Shown: positions 8,244 through 17,820, counted from the stretch's first letter. The stretch: DNA of 41,494 nucleotides from Gammaproteobacteria bacterium (GCA_002721465.1 PBKO01000003.1:14218-55711), one strand, 5' to 3'. Program-made: numbers and translations. Notes: generated by a model from the letters alone, not told the origin.

Positions 8244-8985
8244 TACCTGGAATTACTGCTTTTCTATTTTTTGGATAGTTCTCAAACCTTTTTTTGTACC
8301 ATTTGTGATGCGCAATGGCTCTTGGAAATAGATTGGCTACTGTCCAAAGAAAGAAGACAAGACCAGCTGTACTTGCAGTTAAAATAGCCCAACCTAACCA
8401 TTCAATCATTTCTCCAAAGTAATTTGGAGATGAGATGTACTTATACAAAAAAGAATTTGGCTGATGATATCCTGGACCATTAATTTTTCTCAATGAAATC
8501 ATATAGTAGTCAGATTTGATATTTATATACATGCCGATAATAAATAAACCAATACCAATACAAAAATAAGGTTTCATAAACCATTGATATGAATATTCAC
8601 CAGAAAGAAAAATTCCATAAAATTGAATACTTACATTGATTAAATTAAAACCCAATGCCGAAATTGGAATACTCACAGGCATTTTTTGGTTTTTCATATT
8701 TACCACAAATGGATAGATAAATGTCCTATGAATGTAATGCATTAACCATAAGATCAAAAATACATAGTGAACAACATTTAGATTTTTATAAAAAATTATT
8801 GTAAAAAAAATCATCAGAACAACACAGGGTGACTCCATAACAATCCATCCAAGCCTGGCTGGAATTTCTTTACCCCAGCCTGTCTTGATATGTCTTCCAT
8901 ACGGAGCATTCTCAAAAAAAAGATAAATGAATGTTATTAATCCAACGATTAACCAAACCATTAAAAAAATATTAAAGAAACTCAT
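8236..8985 (-). CDS. steroid 5-alpha-reductase family membrane protein
   Basis: The protein has 249 residues with about six or seven membrane segments. Signature pieces in order are APYGRH (27-32), WIVMESP (47-53), HYIHRTFIYP (84-93), SSPNYFGEMIEWLGWA (186-201) and a C-terminal H-KWYKKRF-x-YPKNRKAVIP. This is the SRD5A (3-oxo-5-alpha-steroid 4-dehydrogenase) pattern, and the NADPH-binding C-terminal region is intact. The eukaryotic enzymes reduce the C4-C5 double bond of 3-oxo-steroids; bacterial members mostly lack assigned substrates and may act on other enones or enoyl lipids. It stands alone on the minus strand. Confidence 0.88.
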   Translation of the reverse strand: MSFFNIFLMVWLIVGLITFIYLFFENAPYGRHIKTGWGKEIPARLGWIVMESPCVVLMIFFTIIFYKNLNVVHYVFLILWLMHYIHRTFIYPFVVNMKNQKMPVSIPISALGFNLINVSIQFYGIFLSGEYSYQWFMKPYFCIGIGLFIIGMYINIKSDYYMISLRKINGPGYHQPNSFLYKYISSPNYFGEMIEWLGWAILTASTAGLVFFLWTVANLFPRAIAHHKWYKKRFENYPKNRKAVIPGII

Positions 8986-9065
8986 AATGTTTTAACTCTA
9001 TTAAAGTTTACATTTATGATTCTAAAACATAAACTTTATTAAAAATATTTTTGAATTTGAGATAA

Positions 9066-10754
9066 ATGAAAAGTTTTGATTTTATAATTTTAGGAGCTGG
9101 TTCAGCAGGATGTGTTTTAGCTAATAGGATAAGTGAAAATACTAATTATAAAGTTTGTCTTGTCGAGGCTGGCTTAAAAGATAGTGATCCAAGACTGCAT
9201 ATTCCAGTTGGTTTTGCTTTTTTGGGAGATGGCAAGGGAAAATATAATTGGGGTTATGAGACAGAACCACAAAAAGAATTCGAGAAAGTTGCAGTAACTG
9301 AGCCGCAAAGAGAGATGGTTGATTCAACTGGTGGTGTTCATAAAGTTGATGCTGAATCCTTCGATCATAGAAGAGGGTATCAACCAAGGGGTAAAACTCT
9401 TGGTGGATCAAGTTCTATCAATGCAATGCTTTATGTAAGAGGTCATAGATGGGATTATGATCATTGGTCTGAGCTTGGTAACAACGGCTGGTCTTATGAT
9501 GAGGTTTTGCCATATTTCTTAAAAGCTGAACACAACGAAATATTTAATGATGAATTTCATGGTCAAGATGGCCCATTAAATGTTACAAAAATTCGTCATG
9601 AAAATAGGCCTACAAAAGATTTTGTTGAGACGGGTTCGAAAATCTTTGGATATAACGATGATTTTAATGGTGAGAAACAAGAGGGAATTGGCTTTTATCA
9701 AACAACTCAAAAAGATGGTAAAAGATGCAGTGCTGCAAAAGCGTATCTAGTTCCCTGCTTAGAAAAAGAAAATCTTACTGTAATGACAGAAACCAATGTA
9801 AGTAAAATAATTATTGATAATAATAAAGCTGTTGGTGTTGAATGTTTAAATGATAAAGGAGAATTATTTTCAATAATGGCCAATAAAGAAGTTCTTTTGT
9901 CTTCAGGTGCATTTGGATCACCACAAATTCTTTTAAGATCTGGTATAGGCCCCTCTGAAGAGATTATCAAACATGATATTGAGCATGTTCATGAACTACC
10001 TGGAGTTGGGAAAAACCTTCAAGATCATATTGACTACCTTTCGGTTCACAGATACAACTCAATGGAATTAATAGGCTTTTCTTTGAAATCAATTTTTTAT
10101 AAATTCCCACTTGAGATTCTGAAATATATTTTTGCCAAAGTTGGTATGTTCACATCAACAGTGGCAGAGGCTGGTGGATTTATTAAATCTAATGATAAAT
10201 TAGATATTCCTGACATGCAGCTTCATTTTGCACCAGCTATGATTATCGATCATGGCAGAACAAGTGTATGGGGACATGGACTTAGTTGTCATGTGTGTTT
10301 GCTAAGACCAAAATCTAGAGGTGAAGTAACACTGAATTCCTCAGACCCAAATGATGATCCAAAGATTGACCCAAAATTTTTATCTCATCCTGATGATATG
10401 CGAGCATTGGTGGAGGGTTATAAAAAAATGATGATGATTTTAAATGAAGAACCATTATCAAAATATACCAGCAATCATGTTGAAAGACCTATAGACTTAA
10501 ATAACGATAAGGATATAGAACAGGCAATTAGAGAAGAAGCAGATACTGTTTATCATCCTGTTGGTACTTGTAAAATGGGCAATGACGATATGTCGGTAGT
10601 TGATGAAAATCTTAAAGTTCACGGTATTGATGGGCTGAGAGTGGTAGATGCATCAATAATGCCAACCCTTATAGGAGGGAATACAAATGCCCCAACAATA
10701 ATGATTGGTGAAAAAGCTTCTGATATTATTCTCGAATATTGGCAGAATAGCTAA
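9066..10754 (+). CDS. GMC-family FAD oxidoreductase (choline/alcohol dehydrogenase-like)
   Basis: The protein has 562 residues. The N-terminal FAD-binding motif is ILGAGSAGCVLANRISE (8-24), the GMC signature PRGKTLGGSSSINAMLYVRG runs 107-126, and the catalytic pair is His497 (VYHPVGTCKMG) with an Asn in GGNTNAPT near residue 537. These features fit alcohol:acceptor dehydrogenases such as BetA/AlkJ relatives. Residues about 71-103 are an insertion before the signature not usual in BetA. No transporter or betaine aldehyde dehydrogenase is adjacent, so choline is not a safe assignment. The stop overlaps the rhodanese start by one base (TAATG). Confidence 0.9.
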   Translation: MKSFDFIILGAGSAGCVLANRISENTNYKVCLVEAGLKDSDPRLHIPVGFAFLGDGKGKYNWGYETEPQKEFEKVAVTEPQREMVDSTGGVHKVDAESFDHRRGYQPRGKTLGGSSSINAMLYVRGHRWDYDHWSELGNNGWSYDEVLPYFLKAEHNEIFNDEFHGQDGPLNVTKIRHENRPTKDFVETGSKIFGYNDDFNGEKQEGIGFYQTTQKDGKRCSAAKAYLVPCLEKENLTVMTETNVSKIIIDNNKAVGVECLNDKGELFSIMANKEVLLSSGAFGSPQILLRSGIGPSEEIIKHDIEHVHELPGVGKNLQDHIDYLSVHRYNSMELIGFSLKSIFYKFPLEILKYIFAKVGMFTSTVAEAGGFIKSNDKLDIPDMQLHFAPAMIIDHGRTSVWGHGLSCHVCLLRPKSRGEVTLNSSDPNDDPKIDPKFLSHPDDMRALVEGYKKMMMILNEEPLSKYTSNHVERPIDLNNDKDIEQAIREEADTVYHPVGTCKMGNDDMSVVDENLKVHGIDGLRVVDASIMPTLIGGNTNAPTIMIGEKASDIILEYWQNS

Positions 10755-11071
10755 TGAAAAATCTTTTCACTGTTTTTTTAATACTTATCAGTTCTCAAGT
10801 TTTTTCTAGCGATCTATTTATTATTGATGTAAGGACAACACAAGAATATGAATCTGGTTATATTGAAAACTCCTTGAATATTGAGTGGCAAAATATTGAG
10901 ACAATTCCAAATGTAATTAAAAAAAATGACAAGATATATGTTTACTGCAGAAGTGGAAATAGATCTGGAAAAGCCAAAAGTATTTTAGAGAAACTTGGCT
11001 ACAACAATGTGATAAATATAGGTGGAATTGAGGAAGCCTCACAATATTTAAACAAACCAATAATAAAGTAA
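10754..11071 (+). CDS. periplasmic single-domain rhodanese
   Basis: The product is 105 residues with a signal peptide (cleavage near residue 18, VFS). It is a complete small rhodanese domain: IIDVRTTQEYESGYIENSLN, then YVYCRSGNRSG with catalytic Cys65, and GYNNVINIGG. It should carry persulfide on Cys65 or transfer sulfur in the periplasm; the acceptor is unknown. It starts one base inside the GMC stop, so expression is coupled to that oxidoreductase. GlpE/PspE are the closest well-known types. Confidence 0.9.
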   Translation: MKNLFTVFLILISSQVFSSDLFIIDVRTTQEYESGYIENSLNIEWQNIETIPNVIKKNDKIYVYCRSGNRSGKAKSILEKLGYNNVINIGGIEEASQYLNKPIIK

Positions 11072-11090
11072 ATATCTTACTTAGCTTTTT

Positions 11091-12014
11091 ATGAAAAATA
11101 TATTTAGTTTTTTATCAAGATTTTCAAATAAAAAGATATTGTCTTTTGATGGCGGTGGTGTCAGGACAATAGCAGCATTAGTTTTTTTAAAAAAACTTGA
11201 AGCTGAAAGCGGCAGAAAAATTAGTGATTCCTTCGATATGTTTGTAGGTACAAGTGCGGGAGCTTTTAATGCTGCATGTTTTGCGTTTGGTGGATTTACA
11301 GCAGATAAGGTAAAGAGTTATTGGACTGATACTTATCTCAAGAAAATAATGAAAACTTCTTTTTTTTGGGATAAAGCTTCTTTAATTCAAGCAAGACCAA
11401 GATACGAAAATGCTGGTAGATTGGAAGTATTACAAGAGATTTTTGGTGAAAATACTCTTCAGCAATCCAATAAACCCTTTTTATCTCTTTGTTATGATAT
11501 CGAAAATAGAACCCATGTTATTCATAATTCTATAGATACTCCAAATATAACATTTGTTGATGCTTTGGCAGCATCAAGCGCTGCTCCTATGTACTATCCA
11601 ACATATCAAATGCCTGATAAATCCTGGATGATAGATGGAAGCATTGTCACAAATAATCCAACCTTAATAGGATATATACATGCAAAAAAAATTCTTGATA
11701 CACAAAATATAAAGATATTGAGTATAGGGTCTGGTCAAAACAAAAATAAAATTGATGGAAGTGCATCAAAGAAATGGGGTGGAGTAGGATGGTTACGTAA
11801 TGACATTATGGGTATGCTATTAGATTCAGAAATACACAACGAAATTTCTGATGATATATTTAAAAGCAATTACTTCAGAGTAAATTCACCAAGAGGAAAA
11901 ATTAACAAATTTCTGGATGATGATTCTCCAGAAAACCTAGAGAAAATCCACCTAATGGGTTTAGAGTGGTGGTCTGAATATGGCGAGGATGCAATTAAAT
12001 TTTTAACTGACTAA
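11091..12014 (+). CDS. patatin-like phospholipase
   Basis: The 307-residue protein has the full patatin set. The oxyanion loop is DGGGVR at 20-25, the nucleophile elbow is GTSAG near residues 53-57, and the catalytic Asp is in MIDGSIVTNNP near 178-188. Patatins hydrolyse acyl esters of phospholipids or glycolipids with a Ser-Asp dyad. There is no clear signal peptide, so it is probably cytoplasmic. It starts 20 bases after the rhodanese gene with no obvious Shine-Dalgarno. The presence of the whole dyad suggests an active enzyme. Confidence 0.92.
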   Translation: MKNIFSFLSRFSNKKILSFDGGGVRTIAALVFLKKLEAESGRKISDSFDMFVGTSAGAFNAACFAFGGFTADKVKSYWTDTYLKKIMKTSFFWDKASLIQARPRYENAGRLEVLQEIFGENTLQQSNKPFLSLCYDIENRTHVIHNSIDTPNITFVDALAASSAAPMYYPTYQMPDKSWMIDGSIVTNNPTLIGYIHAKKILDTQNIKILSIGSGQNKNKIDGSASKKWGGVGWLRNDIMGMLLDSEIHNEISDDIFKSNYFRVNSPRGKINKFLDDDSPENLEKIHLMGLEWWSEYGEDAIKFLTD

Positions 12015-12050
12015 ATGTTCAGTAAAAATATATAATTTATAGTACTTAAC

Positions 12051-12079
12051 TTGACTTATTTTATTCAAAAAAGTCTAAT
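12051..12079 (+). promoter_or_regulatory. predicted sigma70-type promoter of the TonB receptor
   Basis: TTGACT (12051-12056) is followed after 17 bases by TCTAAT (12074-12079). The leader then carries an AGGGGGA Shine-Dalgarno before the ATG at 12115. The call rests on consensus and spacing. Confidence 0.5.
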
Positions 12080-12114
12080 GATCTATTAAATTTATTAATG
12101 CTAGGGGGACCAGC

Positions 12115-15100
12115 ATGAAAAAGCACTTATTATCTTTAATTTTATTATTGCCGCTATCAACTTTTGTTATTTCTCAGGATGCAGATGAAGAGGAGAATGT
12201 TGAGGAAGTTGTTGTTACTGGTATAAAAGCCAGTCTTATTGATGCATTGGAAATCAAAAGAAACAAGGTTGGTGTTACAGAAATAGTTACAGCAGAGGAT
12301 ATCGGGAAGTTTCCTGATGGAAACCTTGCAGAATCTTTAGCCCGTGTTGCTGGTATATCAATTGAAAGAAGTAATATTGAAGGTTCAACGATTGCTGTTA
12401 GAGGTTTAGGCCCTGAATTTAATATGGTTACTCTTAATGGCAGGCAAATGCCAACTGCACCTGCTGAATTTGGTGGAGGTAGGGCATACGACTTTGGTGC
12501 AATTTCATCACACGGTGTATCAAGACTAGAAGTTTATAAAAGTCCAAACCCATCATTGCCCTCAGGCGGACTTGGTGCAACTATTAATATGGTGACTGCA
12601 AAACCTCTTGAATCTGATAATGGAGGTTCATTTAGCTTTTTATTAATGGGAGATTCAACTAATGAAATAGGTGATGAATATACACCAGAGATTGAATTTG
12701 TTAATTCATACAAAACATCCTTCAATGGACTTGATTGGGGTATTGCTGTTTCTGGTTCTTATCATGATAGAAACAATAGAGAAGAGACAACAAATGAAAT
12801 AACATGGTTCCCAAGTAGCTCAGTTTCAGTTCCAACTTTTGGTCCAAATATCACTAATAATAATGCAAGATCTGATGGAGTTACATTTAGACCAAACTCA
12901 TTTCAGCTCGGTTATAGAGATAATGAGAGAGTTAGAGAAAATTTCTCAGCATCTTTTCAAATTGGTGGCGAAAAAGTTACTTATACTTTAGATACAACTT
13001 TCTCTTCTGTAGAATTTGGAACTAATAGTGATATGGTCGGATCATATTTAGACCATCCTTACAGAACAGATCAATATGGCAACATTAGTGGTTTTGATAA
13101 TGTTATTATTGATAAAAACGGTGTAATGACAAATTTTGATGTCATTGGCTCGGTAGCAGCTTATCAACACACATTAAGATACGAAGATAGCAAATCTACC
13201 AATCAATCAGTAGGTTTTAATATTGAATGGGAAGTAAGTGACAGCTTAGTTATAGAAATAGATGCTCATCAGTCATCAGCTGCTGTCAAAGGAAATCAGG
13301 ATGCACTTAACTTTGGAAATGGATCATGGTCAGGTTATGGAGATGGTTTACCTTTTGATAACGGTAATCCATACAACCAATGGGCTGAACTTGATAAAGT
13401 TACATGGACAGCAACTGACGATATTCCAGGATATGTTCCTGTGTATGATATTGGTTTCCAATATTTTGCTAGAACTGTTAGAGATTTAGAAGCAAGCGAT
13501 ATAACATCTACAACCGCTATGCTTGAGAGTGCAAGAAGAACAAATGACACCAATCAATTCCAATTTAAAGGAGATTGGCAGAATCTTGAGGGTGCACTTT
13601 CTGAGTCACTGGTATCGGTTCAATTTGGTATTTCATACACAAAACAAAATTTCAAAAGAGTAAAAAGAGAAAATCAACTATTCTCTCCTGAGCAATTTGG
13701 TTCAGATGCAGCAGTTATTTGGGGACCAAATAATTGGGATGATTCAGTATTCACTAAAACAAGTTTAGTCGGAATTATGGGCGATAGCACCAGCATTCCA
13801 ACAGTTCCATATTTCTTTAAAATTAGTAAAGCTGATGCAATTGCAGGCTACGAAGCTGGTTATTGGGCTGCCGGATGGGGTTGTCCTAATAATAAGCTAA
13901 CTGGTTGTTATGGAGATGTCTTTGATGATACAAAAGTTGTAGAAGAAACAACAGTTGCATTTGCCCAAGCAAATTTTGAGGGCGAAATGAATTCTAAGCC
14001 TTGGAAGTTAACCGCTGCTCTTAGATATGAAGAAATTGATCTGGCTACTCCTCAAGACTATCAAAGACCGGGAAATTCATTTATTGGTCAATATAGTTGG
14101 GGCGAAGGACCTTACTTAATTTATAAAGATTTTGTAAATGTAACAGGTAACTTTGAGTCTACTGCAGATGAAATATTACCTAGTATAGCTTTTAGTATTT
14201 CGACTACTGAAAATACAGTTGTAAGAGCGAGTATTGGAAGAACAATTGCAAGACCAAATCTTGAGGATTTCTCACCCAACGTAGTATTTCCTCAGTTTCC
14301 AAATCTAGCAGTTAGAAATCAGGCAGCTACTTCTGGAAATCCATCGCTTGAACCACTAATAAGCGATAATATTGATTTTGCTTTTGAATATTATTATGGT
14401 GAAGGAAGTTACATTGCTCTTAACCTGTTCCAAAAAGATCTTTCAAACTTTGTCGGAAACGAAACTGCTATTGGAGTAACTTTCCCTGGCATGTATGACG
14501 TAAGATACGGATTGCCTGGAAAAGGACCAGCAGATACGTCTACTGCAGTTCTTAACTGGCCAAATATGCAAACCATCGACCAGGTTGCTTTTGGTTCAGT
14601 TGATTGGTGGCAAACACTTATGAAAATCTATGTTGCTACTTTACCAGGAACATCATGTTCTCTTGATCAGAGGACATGGAGCGATTATTTCTATTACAAT
14701 AGTATGGAATGTGTTGAAGGAAATGCAACATTTAATCCTTTAGCAGGTTTTGACATATTTAGACCTGAAAATATTAATGAAGGAACTGTTGAAGGTACTG
14801 AGATTTCAGTTCAACACTTCTTTGCAGATACAGGATTTGGTGTAGTTGCAAACTATACAATGATAGATGGAGATACTGAGGGTACACCTGGTAATGTTGG
14901 TGAAGAATTTGCATTGCCTGGATTTGGTGATTCTGGAAACATTTCTGTTTTCTATGAAGATGAAAAGTTTTCTGCGAGAATTTCAAACAATTACAAAGCT
15001 GAAACATATCAAGGATATGATCAATATAATCCTCTATTTGTTGAAGCTAGAAGTCAGATAGATGTTAGCTTTAACTATAATGTTAATGACAACACAACTG

Positions 15101-15225
15101 TGTTTGTCGAAGGCATGAATGTTACTGATTCAGAAGTAAGGCTATTTAGTAGATATGAAAATATGTTATTTTTAGCTCAAAATCATGGACCAGTATATAA
15201 AATTGGGTTCAGAGCTAGATTTTAA
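12115..15225 (+). CDS. TonB-dependent outer-membrane receptor (Caulobacter/Xanthomonas type)
   Basis: The 1036-residue receptor has a signal peptide (1-20) and a TonB-box-like EEVVVTGI (29-36). The plug domain carries VTAEDIGKFPDGNLAESLARVAGISI (around 59-84), diagnostic of the TIGR01782-type receptors, then IAVRGLGPEFNMVTLNGRQMP. The beta-barrel runs to the end and closes with the aromatic terminus VYKIGFRARF. This type often imports oligosaccharides or other large substrates in marine heterotrophs. The substrate cannot be read from sequence; nearby genes are a patatin and an M64 peptidase, while the sugar block lies 7 kb away. A terminator follows. Confidence 0.95.
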   Translation: MKKHLLSLILLLPLSTFVISQDADEEENVEEVVVTGIKASLIDALEIKRNKVGVTEIVTAEDIGKFPDGNLAESLARVAGISIERSNIEGSTIAVRGLGPEFNMVTLNGRQMPTAPAEFGGGRAYDFGAISSHGVSRLEVYKSPNPSLPSGGLGATINMVTAKPLESDNGGSFSFLLMGDSTNEIGDEYTPEIEFVNSYKTSFNGLDWGIAVSGSYHDRNNREETTNEITWFPSSSVSVPTFGPNITNNNARSDGVTFRPNSFQLGYRDNERVRENFSASFQIGGEKVTYTLDTTFSSVEFGTNSDMVGSYLDHPYRTDQYGNISGFDNVIIDKNGVMTNFDVIGSVAAYQHTLRYEDSKSTNQSVGFNIEWEVSDSLVIEIDAHQSSAAVKGNQDALNFGNGSWSGYGDGLPFDNGNPYNQWAELDKVTWTATDDIPGYVPVYDIGFQYFARTVRDLEASDITSTTAMLESARRTNDTNQFQFKGDWQNLEGALSESLVSVQFGISYTKQNFKRVKRENQLFSPEQFGSDAAVIWGPNNWDDSVFTKTSLVGIMGDSTSIPTVPYFFKISKADAIAGYEAGYWAAGWGCPNNKLTGCYGDVFDDTKVVEETTVAFAQANFEGEMNSKPWKLTAALRYEEIDLATPQDYQRPGNSFIGQYSWGEGPYLIYKDFVNVTGNFESTADEILPSIAFSISTTENTVVRASIGRTIARPNLEDFSPNVVFPQFPNLAVRNQAATSGNPSLEPLISDNIDFAFEYYYGEGSYIALNLFQKDLSNFVGNETAIGVTFPGMYDVRYGLPGKGPADTSTAVLNWPNMQTIDQVAFGSVDWWQTLMKIYVATLPGTSCSLDQRTWSDYFYYNSMECVEGNATFNPLAGFDIFRPENINEGTVEGTEISVQHFFADTGFGVVANYTMIDGDTEGTPGNVGEEFALPGFGDSGNISVFYEDEKFSARISNNYKAETYQGYDQYNPLFVEARSQIDVSFNYNVNDNTTVFVEGMNVTDSEVRLFSRYENMLFLAQNHGPVYKIGFRARF

Positions 15226-15240
15226 TCAAATTTCACCATA

Positions 15241-15271
15241 TAAAAGGGGGCTTTATGCCCTCTTTTTTTTA
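15241..15271 (+). terminator. rho-independent terminator after the TonB receptor
   Basis: The stem AGGGGGC / GCCCTCT has one G-T wobble and a TTTAT loop, and a run of eight T follows. The TATAAT of the next gene begins directly after the T-run. Confidence 0.85.
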
Positions 15272-15283
15272 TATAATAAATCT
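15272..15283 (+). promoter_or_regulatory. leaderless-type -10 element for the M64 peptidase gene
   Basis: TATAAT occupies 15272-15277 and the ATG follows after exactly six bases at 15284, without a Shine-Dalgarno. It sits immediately behind the terminator T-run, which makes 15284 the more likely start than the in-frame ATG at 15185 inside the receptor gene. Confidence 0.5.
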
Positions 15284-17338
15284 ATGAGAGTTATTAGTTA
15301 TTTATTAGCCATGATTTTTTTATCTTCATGCGGTGGAGGTGGTGGTGGAGGCTCCTCGATACCCTTTGAAATAACACTTGCTCCAAACTCATTCTCTGTA
15401 AATGAGGATAATACATATACTGGATCAATTTCTGCGAGTGCAAATGAAGTTGTAACTTTAAATTATGTCATCTCTTCTACTTCATCAAACGGAAGTCTTT
15501 CCTTATCTGGTTCTGGTTCAATTTCTTATGAGCCAAACTTAAATTTTAATGGGCAAGATGAATTTACGTATTCTGTTACTGCTGTCGAAAAGAACATTAC
15601 ACGATCCTCGACAGTTTCAATAACTGTTAACCCAGTCAATGATGCACCTACCATAACAATAGATTCAAAAAGTGAATTTGACGACACAAATCTTTTATTT
15701 GATAAAAATCCAGTTTTTTCAATATCATTTAGTGATGTTGATAATAGTGAAGAGGAGTTAATTTTTAGTGCAAAAGCTAATTCAGTTAGTGTTCCATCTA
15801 CATTTACTTCAACAGGCACCGGAACAGCGGATATAGAGTTAGACCTATCTTCTGTATCAACTGGTGGTTTATTTAATACAGAAATTACAGTAACTGATGG
15901 AGCTCTAAGTGATAGTGATTTATTTACAACTTGGCTAATCTCTAATAAAACTGTTGTAACTATTAATCAGGATGTTAACCCAGAAGATGGATTTGATGGA
16001 GGTGAAAAAATTGCTAAAGATTATTATGTTTATTATCTATCTGGTAATCCAACTTCAAGGGGAAGAACAAAATATCTTTTTATAGGAGATTCTTTGGATG
16101 GACAGGGCGATATTGATCGATACAGGAGGGCACTAATAGCCTCAGTTAATAAACTAAGAAATTCAGATGCATCTGAATTTTTTAGTGAAGATTACTTTAC
16201 GGTTGTCTCTGCAGAGCCTGTTGATCCTGATGGAACATCTCCAGTTGGTGTTAGAACAGGATGTTATGACTTTGATGAAGACATTTATTGTATTGGAGAA
16301 ATGGATGTTGATATTTTTGATGAATTATTACCAGATAATGTTTTAGTTTCTGTTCTTACAAGAGTTGTAAATCCTGATACTGGAATTGGCAGAGGGGTGA
16401 ACCAAGGATATAAGAATATTCAAAGGATAAGAGATGATGATCCAGAAAGAACTCAACATACTTTAATGCATGAATTAGGACATGCACATGGTTATATGGG
16501 CGATGAATATAGAAGCGATGAAAGGGATCTCACAGATAATGGCAATAACGTAAACACCTCAACTCAGTCAGATGTAAATCTTATTAAATGGACACATCAT
16601 ATAGATGATAAGCAAAATGTTTTAGGGAAAGATATTAAAGTTTGCTATAACAGAAGTGATGGAACAATAGCAGACTTTGATGATGTTGGTATTAATATTG
16701 AAGATTGTAATTGTTTTGTAAACAACTGGGATTCAAATGGAAACTTTGTAAGTAAAAACCCTGAATGTAGTCAGGTTGGTTTATTTGAAGGAAATTATTA
16801 TGGTTTATATGACAACTATAGGCCTACTTTTTGTTCAGTGATGGATAAATGCACTAGCGGGGGATACGGAAAAGTTAATGTAGAGGGTTTTGCAGTTGGC
16901 TCAATACAAAACCAAGGTTTTTATAGAGCGGACTCACTAAGGTATACAAGAGATGATAGTGGAGGTAGAAATGGTATTGAAATTGAAATGGATGTTTCAT
17001 ATGACACTTCAAAGATTACGTTAAAGTGGTATGTGAACGGTGTTGAAGATACCACAAAGGAAAATCAAACAACTGTTATTTTTGATAGACCAGTAAATAA
17101 TGCAATTGAATTTTATACTGCAAAGGCAATTGACTTATCAGGTACCATTTCAGTTGATGATGATATTACTGATTACAATGACTTTTATGAAGGTGCATTT
17201 CAGTCATATTTTGGCTGGTATGCTGAAGAAACTGGTTGGGTAATAGAAAATGATTCATCTCAATATTTTAAATATGATTACGGATCTTTATATGGACCAC
17301 TTGGATTTACATGGGCATTTAACTGGGAAAGGCTATGA
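15284..17338 (+). CDS. lipoprotein with Ig/cadherin-like domain and M64-type metallopeptidase domain
   Basis: From the ATG at 15284 the product is 684 residues. The lipobox FLSSC is followed by a run of seven Gly, common in marine gammaproteobacterial lipoproteins. Residues about 28-120 form a tandem-95/cadherin-like repeat (SVNEDNTYTGSISA ... DEFTYSVTA ... VNPVNDAP). The catalytic region has HELGHAHGYMGDEY starting at His396, with zinc ligands His396 and His400, Glu397 as base and the trailing DEY that marks peptidase M64 (IgA peptidase-like). A Cys-rich region with CSVMDKC follows. It probably cleaves extracellular protein at the cell surface; the target is unknown. It overlaps the next gene by four bases. 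Confidence 0.87.
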   Translation: MRVISYLLAMIFLSSCGGGGGGGSSIPFEITLAPNSFSVNEDNTYTGSISASANEVVTLNYVISSTSSNGSLSLSGSGSISYEPNLNFNGQDEFTYSVTAVEKNITRSSTVSITVNPVNDAPTITIDSKSEFDDTNLLFDKNPVFSISFSDVDNSEEELIFSAKANSVSVPSTFTSTGTGTADIELDLSSVSTGGLFNTEITVTDGALSDSDLFTTWLISNKTVVTINQDVNPEDGFDGGEKIAKDYYVYYLSGNPTSRGRTKYLFIGDSLDGQGDIDRYRRALIASVNKLRNSDASEFFSEDYFTVVSAEPVDPDGTSPVGVRTGCYDFDEDIYCIGEMDVDIFDELLPDNVLVSVLTRVVNPDTGIGRGVNQGYKNIQRIRDDDPERTQHTLMHELGHAHGYMGDEYRSDERDLTDNGNNVNTSTQSDVNLIKWTHHIDDKQNVLGKDIKVCYNRSDGTIADFDDVGINIEDCNCFVNNWDSNGNFVSKNPECSQVGLFEGNYYGLYDNYRPTFCSVMDKCTSGGYGKVNVEGFAVGSIQNQGFYRADSLRYTRDDSGGRNGIEIEMDVSYDTSKITLKWYVNGVEDTTKENQTTVIFDRPVNNAIEFYTAKAIDLSGTISVDDDITDYNDFYEGAFQSYFGWYAEETGWVIENDSSQYFKYDYGSLYGPLGFTWAFNWERL

Positions 17339-17820
17339 GACTTAAGTTATATATTTTAACTGTATCTTTATTTTTTAATGCATTTATCTCAGCATCAAAG
17401 ACATCAAATGAGATACCAATTGAACAAGATAGAGTTTTTGATAATTTATCATTAGATGATGAAGCAAAGATTTTTTCAATTTCTGGCAATGAAAGAGGAA
17501 TAAAACTAAATGCTATTTCTTTTGAAAGACCATCAAGTTCTACGATAAAAAATCTAAATCCATTTTCTAAACAAGACAAATATGCTCTTCAATTATTAGA
17601 TGAGAATAAAAAAACGATTATGATTTACGGCCTAGGAAATCCTTTTTATATTCATGCTCAGCATATTGACTTTGAGGACAGAGATTTTTTTGGTGGCTAT
17701 ATTGAAGCCAATTTTAAAGTTGCATTCCCAAAAGATTCAGATATTTCTTATTTAATCTTGCTTGAGCAAAATGGTGAAATTTTAAGAAAAATTAATGAAA
17801 TTAGCCTCGATAATAAATAA
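17335..17820 (+). CDS. secreted protein of unknown function coupled to the M64 peptidase
   Basis: This 161-residue protein has an N-terminal signal peptide (about 1-20, ending ISASK). I recognise no domain. The body is beta-rich, with TIMIYGLGNPFYIHAQHIDF in the middle and SDISYLILLEQNGEILRKI near the end. Its ATGA overlap with the metallopeptidase stop implies coupled translation and a shared job, perhaps as a partner, chaperone or inhibitor. That role is inference from position only. Confidence 0.6.
   Translation: MRLKLYILTVSLFFNAFISASKTSNEIPIEQDRVFDNLSLDDEAKIFSISGNERGIKLNAISFERPSSSTIKNLNPFSKQDKYALQLLDENKKTIMIYGLGNPFYIHAQHIDFEDRDFFGGYIEANFKVAFPKDSDISYLILLEQNGEILRKINEISLDNK

Noticed and set aside
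9066-10754. Naming the GMC oxidoreductase betA (choline dehydrogenase).
   Set aside because: No betaine aldehyde dehydrogenase, choline transporter or BetI regulator is nearby, and the insertion at residues 71-103 departs from BetA.
14774-15007. Minus-strand 77-codon ORF within the TonB receptor.
   Set aside because: It is the antisense shadow of the receptor, with a Gln/His/Leu-rich composition typical of reverse translation of coding DNA.
15185-15283. Upstream in-frame extension of the M64 lipoprotein starting at 15185.
   Set aside because: It lies inside the TonB receptor gene and across a terminator; the start at 15284 gives a proper lipoprotein signal and has a -10 at the right distance.
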